The notes under the pieces were generated by a model. The model made no database searches and was not told where the DNA came from. It saw nothing but the letters and a program-made list of their open reading frames with translations. The translations under genes were made by a program, and so were the position numbers. 34,258 nt of DNA from an uncultured Cellvibrio sp. (GTDB lineage: Bacteria > Pseudomonadota > Gammaproteobacteria > Pseudomonadales > Cellvibrionaceae): the NCBI GenBank assembly GCA_946480695.1, contig CAMLKG010000040.1:1-34258 (forward strand), in the 5' to 3' direction. The number at the start of each line of letters is the position of its first letter. Positions within the stretch are counted from its first letter, which is position 1. Below are positions 9,369 to 17,923 of the stretch, piece by piece.

Positions 9369-10652
9369 TTAATGGATAAAACCGACAATTTTATTGAGGA
9401 GGGAGGGGCCGCTCAGGGACTTGTCAAAGTGGCTTTTTATATCCAGGGAGTTACCCAGCGCAATTACAGAATCATCGATTGAATTACACACCAGCGCCAA
9501 ATGGATACCGGCGGTTTTTGGGGTGCGAGCGAGTATCTTGCATAAGTCAGCACCCGCTGTGGTGCTGGCAATATTGGTGCCGAGCAAAATTAGATCGGGA
9601 TGCAAATCCACCGCTAATTCCAGGCATTCGGTTTGGGTTTCTGCGGTTAGCAAATTGAAATGCGCCTGCAAGTGGGAGGTGAAATGCCGGATCAATTCCG
9701 CATTGCTGTCAGCCAGCAGAAGCGTCTTGTGGGCGGCTACTTCATCCACCCAACTGCGGTTCCGGCCGGCGCGCTTGGCTTTGTATAGCGCGCGGTCGGC
9801 ATTCTTGATCAACTCTTCCAGGTCATGGCCGGTGGTACGCAAACAGGTGGCGCCGCCAATGCTGGCTGTTACGCAGGAATCCGTGGGTGAAACATGGTGG
9901 CGCAATTGCAAGGCGTTGACTGCCTCGCCGATGGATTGGGCTACGCACATAGCGCCTTTTGCGTCGGTTTCCGGTAGCAATACAACAAATTCTTCACCGC
10001 CATAGCGCCCCAGGATATCCGTCGTGCGGTGCAAGCAGCTTTTAATGGCCTGGGTAACCTTTTTCAGGCAGGCATCACCCGCAGGGTGGCCATAGTGATC
10101 ATTGAATAACTTGAAATGATCTACATCGATCATCAATGCACTGACAGGCTGTTGGTGGCGTTTAGCCAGTGCCCATTGTTGTTGGGCCAATTCATTGAAG
10201 GTACGGCGATTGTAAATTTGGGTGAGGCTATCGAGTTGGCTCAGGGCCTCCAGTTCGGAGTTCAGGCGGCTGAGCTGGTCGCGCATTTCAGCGATGCGCT
10301 CCATTGCGCGGATCTTGGCTTTAAGGATCATAAAGCTGACTGGCTTGATCAAATAATCATCCCCGCCCGCTTCTATGCCTTCGCGGTAATTTTCGTCTTC
10401 ATTCAGGCCAGTAACAAAAATGATAGGAATCCAATGCCCGGCAAGCCATTCGCGGATCAAACGGGTGGTTTCAAAACCGTTCAGGCCGGGCATCTCCACG
10501 TCCATGATGATCATGTCTACCGGGGTATTTTCCAGCAATTGCAAGGCTTCTTCGCCGCTGCGGGCAATCAGGGGGGCATGGCCAGCATCAATAATGTAAT
10601 TGCGCATGGCATAGCGAAGGGTCGCGCTGTCTTCAACCAAAAGGATTTTCAT
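9369..10652 (-). CDS. Diguanylate cyclase, REC-GGDEF with C-terminal receiver-like domain
   Basis: This 427-residue protein is a response-regulator diguanylate cyclase, predicted to make cyclic di-GMP when phosphorylated. Residues 1-120 are a receiver domain (KILLVEDSATLR; acceptor Asp51 in IIMDVEMPG; the conserved Lys in YLIKPVS). The middle, about 135-300, is a GGDEF domain: the active-site loop reads GGEEF, and RTTD five residues upstream is an inhibitory I-site. The last 120 residues begin like a receiver (KTLLLADSNAEL), but the acceptor position reads LILLGTN, with Gly in place of Asp, so that domain is degenerate. No histidine kinase is adjacent. The start follows from the receiver's first strand; no clear Shine-Dalgarno sequence is visible. 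The following 205 bp (10653-10857) contain no convincing gene. Confidence 0.93.
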   Translation of the reverse strand: MKILLVEDSATLRYAMRNYIIDAGHAPLIARSGEEALQLLENTPVDMIIMDVEMPGLNGFETTRLIREWLAGHWIPIIFVTGLNEDENYREGIEAGGDDYLIKPVSFMILKAKIRAMERIAEMRDQLSRLNSELEALSQLDSLTQIYNRRTFNELAQQQWALAKRHQQPVSALMIDVDHFKLFNDHYGHPAGDACLKKVTQAIKSCLHRTTDILGRYGGEEFVVLLPETDAKGAMCVAQSIGEAVNALQLRHHVSPTDSCVTASIGGATCLRTTGHDLEELIKNADRALYKAKRAGRNRSWVDEVAAHKTLLLADSNAELIRHFTSHLQAHFNLLTAETQTECLELAVDLHPDLILLGTNIASTTAGADLCKILARTPKTAGIHLALVCNSIDDSVIALGNSLDIKSHFDKSLSGPSLLNKIVGFIH

Positions 10653-10857
10653 AAAACCAAATTAAACAAGGAGATAGCTATGTCCAAAGAGTCCAACTGA
10701 GTCTAGTCACTTTTATGTTGTTTGTAGGCCAGATTCCGGTTTGGCATTTAATTAAACGCGATTTTAATGGGCTAACAGCTTCCGCGTCGAATGAATTCCA
10801 AACAATTTGTTGATAATTAATCCATTGTGGTGCCCGGTTCGCCAGTAACCCCCGGGA

Positions 10858-11277
10858 TTATTCCCGGTGATCCACATACAGCCACCGGCCCAGGCTTTTG
10901 CGAAACAAGGATATTTCATGGTGTTGCCGTGCTTGCCCGGCCTGGCGGAAGAAAGCAATAAATTCGACGGTTCCCTCTTGGTCCTGGGCCTGGCCCCGGT
11001 GGGTGGCGAGTATCTGCAAACCCAGCCAGTCGCAGCTTTGCGCCCATTGGAGGATATCGGCTTTAGTGGAGCGTAGACGTTGCTCGGGGCTCCAGGTGTC
11101 CCACAGGTAATCAATGGCCTGGAGTACATGGGCACAATAGCGGGAGCGCATAAGTTGTTCGGCGGTTTCCGGCCGGGACTGGCCCTGGATATAAGGCAAG
11201 CAGCAATTAGCCAGTAATTTCCGGCTGCCGCAGGGGCAAGGGGAGTGGGGGGTAGGTTCGGGTGTTTTCGTTGGCAT
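10858..11277 (-). CDS. ychJ: YchJ family protein with SEC-C zinc motif
   Basis: This small cytoplasmic protein has 139 residues from the ATG at 11277. Near its N-terminus is the SEC-C-like metal site CPCGSRKLLANCC, followed by the YchJ signature AEQLMRSRYCAHVLQAIDYL and a C-terminal half (GTVEFIAFFRQAG) of the NTF2-like fold seen in this family. Molecular function is not established in the family. The frame is open further upstream, but that part overlaps the divergent acyltransferase gene and lacks family similarity, so the later start was chosen. It ends in RWLYVDHRE, close to the usual family end. Confidence 0.9.
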   Translation of the reverse strand: MPTKTPEPTPHSPCPCGSRKLLANCCLPYIQGQSRPETAEQLMRSRYCAHVLQAIDYLWDTWSPEQRLRSTKADILQWAQSCDWLGLQILATHRGQAQDQEGTVEFIAFFRQAGQARQHHEISLFRKSLGRWLYVDHRE

Positions 11278-11400
11278 TTTCTGGCCCTTTTCGGTATTTT
11301 GTGCGCCTGTTTTTGACTGGGGCCAATTTTCGCCGAGTCCGGCGTCGGGTACCAGCTTCTGCATTAAATGAATGACCTTTCGAGTAAAAAGATTTCCACT

Positions 11401-12552
11401 ATGAGCAATTTTGATGATATCCGCCCATACCGCGATGATGAGGTGCGCCCGACCCTGGGCCGCTTGCTGGCAGACCAGGAGCTTACCGACGCGGTTACCC
11501 GTCTGAAATTCCCCAAACTGCATGGCTGGTTAGGCTGGATGTTAAAACCGCTGGTGCGCAATCGCTTGACCCAACAATTGGCAGGTATTCAGGATGTACA
11601 GGGTTTCCAGGCGGTCGTAGAAAGATATATGGCAGGCATGATGGAAACCCGCGTGAAAAACCTGACGGTATCCGGCCTGGAAAAGCTGGATAAGCACAGC
11701 GCCTATTTGTTTATCAGCAACCATCGCGATATTGCAATGGACCCGGCCTTTGTTAACTGGGTGCTGTACCACAATGATTGCAACACCTTGCGCATTGCCA
11801 TTGGCGACAACCTGTTGACCAAACCTTTTGCGTCAGACCTGATGCGCCTGAATAAATGTTTTATTGTGAATCGCTCTGCCAAAGCGCCGCGCGAAAAATT
11901 AAAAGCGGCAAAGCATTTAAGTGCCTATATCTACCATTCCATTGTGAATGAAAATGCCAATATCTGGATCGCACAGCGCGAAGGCCGCGCTAAAGATGGC
12001 AAGGACAAAACCAATTCGGCGGTGCTGAGCATGATTATGCTCAACAAACCCAAAGATGAAACGCTTGCCGATTATGCAAAAAAATTACGTATAGTCCCGG
12101 TATCCATTTCCTACGAGCTTGATCCCTGTGATGCGGCCAAGGCGCGCGAACTTTATTTGCATCGCACGGAAGGCAGTTATCAAAAAGAAGAGCATGAAGA
12201 TGTGCGCAGCATCGCCATGGGCATTGCGGGCAACAAAGGCAACATCCATTTGGCATTTGGTGATGTATTGGCTGGCGATTACCAGGATACCGATGAAATT
12301 GTTGCCGCGCTGGATCACCAGATACTCGGCAATTACGTATTGCACGCAACCAACTGCTTTGCCTACGAGATGCTGCACGGGGCTGCCCCCAAGGTGAATT
12401 ACAGCGCAAAAAATATTGCCTATGACCCGGCCCCGCTCGCCGCGGAACGCGCGGAATTTGAAGCGCGTATGAACGCAATTCCTGCGGAACAGCGCGAGAT
12501 CGCGCTAGGCATTTATGCAAACCCCGTTGTGAATAAGTTGGCCGAATGCTGA
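11401..12552 (+). CDS. PlsC-like 1-acyl-glycerol-phosphate acyltransferase family protein
   Basis: This 383-residue protein probably transfers an acyl group to a glycerophosphate-type acceptor at the membrane. The acyltransferase motif appears as FISNHRDIAMDPAF near 105-118, a His-x5-Asp variant of the usual His-x4-Asp, and IWIAQREGRAKDG near 190-202 is the phosphate-binding EGR block. The opening MSNFDDIRPYRDDEV matches proteins annotated as glycerol acyltransferases in Pseudomonas relatives, which is why 11401 is preferred over an in-frame ATG at 11368. No transmembrane helix is obvious. Its last 7 bp overlap the start of dinG, so the two are probably cotranscribed. The acceptor substrate cannot be told from sequence. 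Confidence 0.85.
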   Translation: MSNFDDIRPYRDDEVRPTLGRLLADQELTDAVTRLKFPKLHGWLGWMLKPLVRNRLTQQLAGIQDVQGFQAVVERYMAGMMETRVKNLTVSGLEKLDKHSAYLFISNHRDIAMDPAFVNWVLYHNDCNTLRIAIGDNLLTKPFASDLMRLNKCFIVNRSAKAPREKLKAAKHLSAYIYHSIVNENANIWIAQREGRAKDGKDKTNSAVLSMIMLNKPKDETLADYAKKLRIVPVSISYELDPCDAAKARELYLHRTEGSYQKEEHEDVRSIAMGIAGNKGNIHLAFGDVLAGDYQDTDEIVAALDHQILGNYVLHATNCFAYEMLHGAAPKVNYSAKNIAYDPAPLAAERAEFEARMNAIPAEQREIALGIYANPVVNKLAEC

Positions 12553-14684
12553 CGGATGCGCTGAAAAAGCAAATTCAGGGAGCCTATAGCCAATTTCTGG
12601 AAAACAAAGGCCTTAAGCCTCGCTACGGTCAAAAATTGATGATTGCCGAGATCGCAAAAACCCTTGGCAGGATCTCATTGGATGATGAAAACCATCGCAT
12701 CCCCGATGAACACGCCGGCGCCCACATTTGTGTGGTGGAGGCCGGCACCGGGACGGGAAAAACCATTGCCTATTTATTGCCCGCCATCGTCATGGCTAAA
12801 GCGTTGGGCAAAAAACTTGTGGTATCCACGGCAACCGTTGCCTTGCAAGAGCAAATCGTAAACAAGGATTTGCCGGAATTGCATCGCAATAGTGGCCTAT
12901 CATTTTCCTTTACGCTCGCCAAAGGTCGCGGACGATATTTGTGCCTGAGCAAGCTCGATAATGTCATTGCGGAATATCAAAGTGGGTTAAACCCAACCCG
13001 CGCGCTCTACGAAGATGAATATCCCGGTGTATCCGCGCAAAGTTTCAAGCTTTATGAATCCATGGTGGATGCGCTGGCTTCCAACAAATGGAATGGCGAG
13101 CGCGATACCTGGCCGCAAGCGCTGGAACAAAATGAATGGCAAATAATTACCACGGACCATCGCCAATGCACCGGCCGCCGCTGTTCCAATGTGACTGCGT
13201 GCAGCTTTTTTAAAGCGCGCGACTCCATGCACTCCGTGGACTGTATCGTTACCAACCATGACCTGGTGCTTGCCGACCTGGCCTTGGGGGGCGGCGCAAT
13301 TTTGCCCGCGCCGGAAGATGCTATTTTTGTTTTTGACGAAGGCCATCACCTGCCGCAAAAGGCGCTCAACCATTTTGCGCACCACAGCCGGATGCTTTCC
13401 ACCAGCAAATGGCTGGACCAATGTAATAAATCCCTGGGCGCCATGCTCGGCATCATTAGCGGGGCGGGGAATGTGGATCGCTTTGGCGAGCAATTGCCTG
13501 CCGCGTTAATGGATTGCAAGCAGCGCCTGGACCAGTTGTATCCGGTATTTGAATCGCTGGCGCAGTCCATCGCGTTTGATGATCGCCAATCCCATTATCG
13601 GTTTGACAATGGAGTCATTCCGCAGAATTTAATCGTGCCTTGCGTTGAGTTGTATAAAGGTTTTGATCGCCTGTGCGATTTGTTGAAAAAAATGATCGAT
13701 GAAGTCAGCCAGGCGATGGAAGATATGCATTGCCCGGTTCCCAAGGTGGATCTGGAAAATCACTATCCGATCCTGGGGGCATGGCAAGCGCGCGCAGAAG
13801 CGAATCGCGATTTATGGGCAAGTTTTGCTACACCGGATGCAGTAAGCAGTGTGCCCAAGGCGCGTTGGTTAACGCCGGTGGATAGCAGCGGCAATATGGA
13901 CCTGGAAGTGTGTTCCAGCCCCATCCTCGCGGCCAAAACCCTGGAATTCAGGTTGTGGGAAAAAGCCTGCGGCGCTGTCATTACCTCGGCCACCCTGACT
14001 GCGCTGGGCAATTTTTACCGTTTCCAAATGCGCGCGGGAACTCCACCGGATTCCAACTACCAGGTGGTGCCCAGCCCATTTAATTTCCAGCAAGCGACAC
14101 TGGAAATTCCGGTGCGCACAGTAGAGGCGACCAATGCCGATACGCATACGCTGGCGATTATCGATGACTTGCCTAACTTGATTGATCCGGCAGAAGGCAC
14201 GCTGGTACTTTTTTCTTCGCGCAAACAAATGCTGGATGTATTTGATGAAATGCCGCAAAACCTGCGCGATATTATTTTGCTACAGGGCGATAATTCCAAA
14301 CAGGAAATGCTGAGCCAGCATAAAAAACGCATTGATGAAGGCGAGGGCAGTGTGCTGTTTGGCTTGGCAAGTTTTGCCGAAGGTGTGGACTTGCCCGGCA
14401 AATATTGCACCCATGTCATTATTGCCAAACTGCCCTTTGCGGTACCGGATGATCCGATTGAGGCAGCATTGTCTGAATGGGTAGAAGCGCGTGGCGGCAA
14501 CGCGTTTATGGAAATCACTGTGCCCGATGCATCGCTGAAATTAATCCAGGCGTGCGGACGTTTGTTACGAACGGAAACAGATACAGGACGTATCAGTTTG
14601 TTGGATCGCCGTATTATCACCAAGCGTTATGGCAAAGCGATTTTGAATTCTTTACCACCGTTTACGCAAATTGTGCACAAATAA
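12546..14684 (+). CDS. dinG: ATP-dependent DNA helicase DinG
   Basis: This 712-residue protein is an XPD-like superfamily 2 helicase that unwinds DNA 5' to 3' and resolves R-loops and other structures. It shows Walker A EAGTGTGKT (65-73), the DEAH-type box FVFDEGHHLP near 260, and late motifs SATLTALG and QACGRLLRTETDTGR. Iron-sulfur cluster cysteines are present: one in GRYLCLSKL near 137, then Cys208, Cys213 and Cys219 in CTGRRCSNVTAC. The length equals that of the gammaproteobacterial enzyme. The ATG overlaps the acyltransferase stop. DinG is SOS-induced in E. coli, but no LexA box was found upstream of this transcription unit. Confidence 0.96.
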   Translation: MLTDALKKQIQGAYSQFLENKGLKPRYGQKLMIAEIAKTLGRISLDDENHRIPDEHAGAHICVVEAGTGTGKTIAYLLPAIVMAKALGKKLVVSTATVALQEQIVNKDLPELHRNSGLSFSFTLAKGRGRYLCLSKLDNVIAEYQSGLNPTRALYEDEYPGVSAQSFKLYESMVDALASNKWNGERDTWPQALEQNEWQIITTDHRQCTGRRCSNVTACSFFKARDSMHSVDCIVTNHDLVLADLALGGGAILPAPEDAIFVFDEGHHLPQKALNHFAHHSRMLSTSKWLDQCNKSLGAMLGIISGAGNVDRFGEQLPAALMDCKQRLDQLYPVFESLAQSIAFDDRQSHYRFDNGVIPQNLIVPCVELYKGFDRLCDLLKKMIDEVSQAMEDMHCPVPKVDLENHYPILGAWQARAEANRDLWASFATPDAVSSVPKARWLTPVDSSGNMDLEVCSSPILAAKTLEFRLWEKACGAVITSATLTALGNFYRFQMRAGTPPDSNYQVVPSPFNFQQATLEIPVRTVEATNADTHTLAIIDDLPNLIDPAEGTLVLFSSRKQMLDVFDEMPQNLRDIILLQGDNSKQEMLSQHKKRIDEGEGSVLFGLASFAEGVDLPGKYCTHVIIAKLPFAVPDDPIEAALSEWVEARGGNAFMEITVPDASLKLIQACGRLLRTETDTGRISLLDRRIITKRYGKAILNSLPPFTQIVHK

Positions 14685-14687
14685 ATT

Positions 14688-15017
14688 ATGAATCCTCTTT
14701 ACATTTCCATTGCTGAAACCTTAATGGATATTGAAAAGGAATTACGTGGATTGCACTTATGGGAATTGGAAATGCTGCCGGCGGACGCATTAGCCAGTGA
14801 CCAGCCTTTCGCTATAGATACCATGACGTTTCCGCAATGGCTGCAATTTATTTTTCTGCCACGAATGTATTTTCTGTTGGATCAACAACTGCCATTACCT
14901 TCAAATTGCGGTATTGCTCCCATGGCGGAACAATATTTTGCGCCACTTAATATTCACTCGTCCGCATTAATCACTTATTTGCACCAGATTGACGCTTTGC
15001 TCACCTCTAAAACCTGA
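14688..15017 (+). CDS. yqcC: YqcC family (DUF446) protein
   Basis: This 109-residue cytoplasmic protein is of the YqcC family, whose function is unknown. Supporting motifs are IEKELRGLHLWE, TMTFPQWLQFIFLPRM and a C-terminal helix ending IDALLTSKT. It starts 3 bp after the dinG stop and has no independent promoter visible, so it is probably the third gene of the acyltransferase-dinG unit. In many gammaproteobacteria yqcC stands beside a pseudouridine synthase gene (truC); that neighbour is absent here. Confidence 0.85.
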   Translation: MNPLYISIAETLMDIEKELRGLHLWELEMLPADALASDQPFAIDTMTFPQWLQFIFLPRMYFLLDQQLPLPSNCGIAPMAEQYFAPLNIHSSALITYLHQIDALLTSKT

Positions 15018-15030
15018 GGCACGTCAGGTT
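15011..15030 (+). terminator. Weak hairpin at the yqcC stop, possible terminator
   Basis: Inverted repeat AACCTGA / TCAGGTT with a 6-nt loop spans the yqcC stop codon and is followed by a U-rich but interrupted tract. It could end the acyltransferase-dinG-yqcC transcript, but the missing immediate T-run makes this uncertain. Confidence 0.35.
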
Positions 15031-15091
15031 CCTTTACATCAATTTTTATTTTCCCTTTTAAAAAGACAACCAATACAGCGGGTTAATGTTC

Positions 15092-15106
15092 TGGCACAAA
15101 TAGTGC
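15092..15106 (+). promoter_or_regulatory. Candidate sigma-54 (-24/-12) promoter for the lectin gene
   Basis: TGGCACAAATAGTGC carries GG and GC separated by exactly 10 bp, as in the RpoN consensus TGGCAC-N5-TTGC, with a perfect -24 half and a weaker -12 half. It lies about 100 bp upstream of the PEP-CTERM lectin start. Sigma-54 control of PEP-CTERM genes is known for exosortase systems with PrsK/PrsR. The site is also an inverted repeat (GGCAC/GTGCC), so it could instead be an operator. Confidence 0.4.
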
Positions 15107-15207
15107 CTCTAGAGAAAGGCTCCGCAAGCAAATGCGGTAAAAATTACATGCGATAGGCTTTCCGGAAGCTTATGTGCATCCCTGAAGGATAATCTGAGGA
15201 ACTGCCA

Positions 15208-16035
15208 ATGAAACAACTGACAGCTGCAATAGCTCTGGTGTTGGCGAGTACTGGCGCCAATGCCATAACTATTTCGTATAGTGATTTTTCTGACTTATCG
15301 GCTTTCCAGTTAAATGGATCCGCTGCGTCAATTCCCAATCCGGCTGCCCCGGACAATGCGCTTCGGTTAACCAATAACCTCAGCCAAAGCGGCAGTGCTT
15401 TCTTGACTGACGCTATTTCCCTAAACAACCAGGCATCTTTTAGCGCGCGCTTTGATTTTCGCATCTTCGATGCCATAGGCAGCTTCGATAAGGATGGATG
15501 GGGGGCTGACGGTTTGTCGTTTGTTGTCCAGACAGTATCTAACAGCGTCGGCGGTGCCGGTGGTGGTATAGGCTACAGGTATATCACCGACAGCGTGGGG
15601 ATAGAATTTGATACCTGGAATAACCCTGAATGGGATGATGCCGATGGCAACCACGTAGGGATCAACCTGGAAGGCGACGTAAATTCTGTTGCGCAAGCTA
15701 CCGTCAGTCCACGTATGAATAACGGTGAGGTATGGACAGCATGGATCGACTATGACGGGGTAAATGATTTGCTGGAAGTGCGCCTCTCCGATACCGGGCT
15801 GCGCTCTGATATTGCCCTCCTGAGTTATAACCTTGACCTGGTTTCCGTTCTTGGATCAACCAATGCTTTTGTGGGCTTTACTTCCGGTACCGGTTCAGCG
15901 GGTGGGCATCACGATATCTTGAATTTTGATTTCCGCAATGAGTTCAATCCCATTGTGGTAAGTGAGCCGGCGCCGGTTGTGCTCCTGGTGTTAAGCATGT
16001 TCGGATTGTTGTATAGACGTTTTCGTAAAGCCTGA
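15208..16035 (+). CDS. Secreted L-type (legume-like) lectin with PEP-CTERM-like sorting tail
   Basis: This 275-residue exported protein is probably a carbohydrate-binding surface protein. It has a signal peptide (MKQLTAAIALVLASTGANA), then one legume-lectin-like beta-sandwich. The signature blocks are GWGADGLSFVVQ near 97-108, GGAGGGIGYRYI near 114-125 and VGIEFDTWNN near 129-138, followed by DDADGNHVGINLEG; the acidic and Asn residues are those used for Ca/Mn and sugar binding in L-type lectins. The tail SEPAPVVLLVLSMFGLLYRRFRKA-type block (from about 252) has a Pro-rich motif, a hydrophobic helix and a basic end: a PEP-CTERM signal with SEPAP in place of the usual VPEP. GAGGA upstream gives a ribosome site. 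No exosortase is in the window. The ligand is unknown. Confidence 0.88.
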   Translation: MKQLTAAIALVLASTGANAITISYSDFSDLSAFQLNGSAASIPNPAAPDNALRLTNNLSQSGSAFLTDAISLNNQASFSARFDFRIFDAIGSFDKDGWGADGLSFVVQTVSNSVGGAGGGIGYRYITDSVGIEFDTWNNPEWDDADGNHVGINLEGDVNSVAQATVSPRMNNGEVWTAWIDYDGVNDLLEVRLSDTGLRSDIALLSYNLDLVSVLGSTNAFVGFTSGTGSAGGHHDILNFDFRNEFNPIVVSEPAPVVLLVLSMFGLLYRRFRKA

Positions 16036-16050
16036 TTCCGATAAACAAAA

Positions 16051-16080
16051 AAATAAAGCCTCCATTTGGAGGCTTTATTT
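16051..16080. terminator. Bidirectional intrinsic terminator
   Basis: A perfect 13-bp stem (AAATAAAGCCTCC with its complement) around the loop ATTT is followed by a T-run on the plus strand and preceded by an A-run. It sits between the convergent lectin gene and the minus-strand coiled-coil gene and should serve both. Confidence 0.93.
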
Positions 16081-16107
16081 TTTGGCAAATTTAATATTTG
16101 TTTGAAA

Positions 16108-17010
16108 TTATTTTACTCCCCATCCTGCCTTTAAACTTTCCCAAATCTCATCAAATTGTTTGCGCTCACGCTCCCGTAAGGCATCAAATTGCTCGGGTGT
16201 TAAATTGTCCCGCGCACTACCCAGGAAGTTATCCTTATAATCATTCAATGCTTCGTAGGCCTTTTCCACCAGGAAGGGTTTTTCTTCTGCGGAAGCATCC
16301 TGGATACGCCTACCGGCAGTTTCCATATAACGGGTAAATTCCTGCTTTTGTTCCAGCTTACTAATCAGCAAAGCCTCACGCTTATCGCTTGGGATAGGTG
16401 TGTCGCCCTGCGCCTGGTCAAAGAAATTATTCATTTGATATTGCTCGTAAGCGGAATCCTTAAGTAATTCATAAGCCTTCTGATCTTCCGGTGAGCCAAG
16501 CAATTGTGCGATCTGCCGGTCTATTTCTGCGAGGCTTTGTTGCTGGTGGCTCACCGCTGCTTCAATTTCCGCTTGCGAGGCGTAGTAGCCGATACTGCTG
16601 GCATTAAGGATTTGCTCGCGTTGTTCCAGCAAGGTTTGTAATTCAGCCCTGGCTACGCCAGATAAACCAAGGCGGGCCATCAATAAACTGTATTTCTTTT
16701 CCAGGGTGCGTTGTAGGTTTTCCTGCTGGATTGCAACATAACTGCTCAGCTTATCGGTTGATGTTGTGGTTGGTGTAGTGGAAACCGCCGGTGATGCTGC
16801 AACGCGATTTTCCTGCCCAAACGCAATAAAATCTTGCAGGCTGTCGATTTTCTTTTGGTAAGTTTCGCGTTCCTGTTGTATCCGACTATCAAAATCTGCT
16901 TGCTGTTGGGCCAGTTGCTGGCGCAAGGTTTGATGGTCTGAATAAAGCACTGCGTAATGTGCACCAAGCACCACAAGGACGATAATGAGAAGGGCACAAA
17001 ATATTTTCAT
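16108..17010 (-). CDS. Membrane-anchored coiled-coil protein, unknown function
   Basis: This 300-residue protein was not recognised. Residues 1-22 (KIFCALLIIVLVVLGAHYAV) form one hydrophobic helix, an uncleaved anchor or signal peptide. Residues 25-65 are Gln-rich and coiled-coil-like, and a Thr/Ser/Pro-rich spacer (SPAVSTTPTTTS) follows near 73-90. The rest is largely helical and charged, with LTPEQFDALRERERKQFDE near 270-290, reminiscent of periplasmic LTxEQ-type helical proteins. There is no cysteine pair or enzyme motif. GGAGGT at good spacing supports the ATG at 17010. It is convergent with the lectin gene and shares its terminator. A periplasmic chaperone or envelope role is possible but speculative. 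Confidence 0.8.
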   Translation of the reverse strand: MKIFCALLIIVLVVLGAHYAVLYSDHQTLRQQLAQQQADFDSRIQQERETYQKKIDSLQDFIAFGQENRVAASPAVSTTPTTTSTDKLSSYVAIQQENLQRTLEKKYSLLMARLGLSGVARAELQTLLEQREQILNASSIGYYASQAEIEAAVSHQQQSLAEIDRQIAQLLGSPEDQKAYELLKDSAYEQYQMNNFFDQAQGDTPIPSDKREALLISKLEQKQEFTRYMETAGRRIQDASAEEKPFLVEKAYEALNDYKDNFLGSARDNLTPEQFDALRERERKQFDEIWESLKAGWGVK

Positions 17011-17228
17011 CTTTACCTCCGCAACGACGGATTCTTTATTATGGGTTTGAGGTAAATCTGACCGGAAAATTGCCTGGAATAGTAGGGTATTTGTTGTGTA
17101 TATAAGTCCCGAATGGCGATTAGATTACATTTTCAGTTAGGCATCAAGCCTTTTGGTGGAAACATTGCAAGTGCAGTGTGAGCCCTTATCAGTTTTCCAA
17201 CCGATGATCGTGGAATGGTAGCAGAAGG

Positions 17229-17259
17229 AAAAAGCTGGCCGCCGGGATGTACAGCCAGC
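17229..17259 (-). terminator. Intrinsic terminator of the PEP-CTERM gene at 17267
   Basis: On the minus strand GCTGGC (plus 17254-17259) pairs with GCCAGC (plus 17234-17239) across a 14-nt loop and is followed by five T. It lies 8 bp after the gene's stop. The other sequence between 17011 and 17228 shows no gene and presumably carries the promoter of the coiled-coil gene. Confidence 0.6.
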
Positions 17260-17266
17260 GCTTAAT

Positions 17267-17923
17267 TTACTTAACAATACGCGCAATTCTCCTGCGCCAT
17301 AGGATTCCGCATAATCCCAATGCACCCAAAAGTAGCGGTGATGGTTCCGGTACACTTCTATATTCAAAAGTCAGGTTGTCGATAGTGGGACCTATGCGCA
17401 GTCCATAAAACGACGTTATACCCAGGCTATGAATAGGTTCGGCAGATTGAATTGAAACGAGTTCATTGGGAATGTAGGGCGTGCTGTTTGAGTTATTACC
17501 TCTCCACCCATTGGTTACTTCAGTAAAAAGAAGAGCGCCATTTTCGCCATAACCTCTAATAAATGACGCTTCACCTTTGGTGGGCGAATCAATATTGAAG
17601 CTCACGAAGTTGGGGAGTGTGCCGATGAAACTAATGCCAATATAATTATAGCCGGTCACACTCATCTCATGGCTTCCATCGGCGAGTTCATAACCCCAGA
17701 ACCAATCGCGATCACCTGAGAAAATCAAACCTTTGGATGCATACTCATCATTAAGGTCATGCACACATGGAAGCCCTTCGGTATAGCATTCCCAAGAGTG
17801 CATCTCCGGCATTTCAAGGTCATTGAAATCTATAAAGGCGGCGTATGCGCTGTGGGATGCTGCCCCGATCGAAAATAAAAATATATTGGTAATAAAAACC
17901 AGGTATTTAACGTATTTCACCAT
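17267..17923 (-). CDS. PEP-CTERM protein with CxTx4C motif, copy A
   Basis: This 218-residue exported protein is expected to be processed by an exosortase. It has a signal peptide (residues 1 to about 29, ending SAYAAF), FIDFNDLEMPE at the mature start, a Cys46-Cys53 pair in CYTEGLPC, then DEYASKGLIFSGDRDWFWG and beta-rich sequence. The C-terminal signal starts at VPEPSP (about 191), followed by a hydrophobic helix with WRRR and a basic end. The ATG at 17923 is supported by AAGGAG; the upstream open frame is non-coding. It is a paralogue of the gene at 19766-20416, and the two flank the di-heme cytochrome gene. Domain function unknown; a Ca-binding beta-sandwich is plausible. Confidence 0.85.
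   Translation of the reverse strand: MVKYVKYLVFITNIFLFSIGAASHSAYAAFIDFNDLEMPEMHSWECYTEGLPCVHDLNDEYASKGLIFSGDRDWFWGYELADGSHEMSVTGYNYIGISFIGTLPNFVSFNIDSPTKGEASFIRGYGENGALLFTEVTNGWRGNNSNSTPYIPNELVSIQSAEPIHSLGITSFYGLRIGPTIDNLTFEYRSVPEPSPLLLGALGLCGILWRRRIARIVK

Noticed and set aside
10669..10700. Six-codon ORF (MSKESN) with a strong AAGGAG site on the plus strand
   Set aside because: No gene follows it on the same strand and no conserved leader is known; likely chance.
10852..10867. Short perfect hairpin CCGGGA-TTAT-TCCCGG at the ychJ stop
   Set aside because: No T-run follows on either strand, so it is not a convincing terminator.
11278..11523. N-terminal extension of the YchJ-family protein
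   Set aside because: It overlaps the divergent acyltransferase gene and lies outside the family domain, which begins at the SEC-C motif.
12041..12520. Long minus-strand ORF inside the acyltransferase gene
   Set aside because: It is the shadow of a clearly homologous plus-strand gene; its composition is unlike a real protein.
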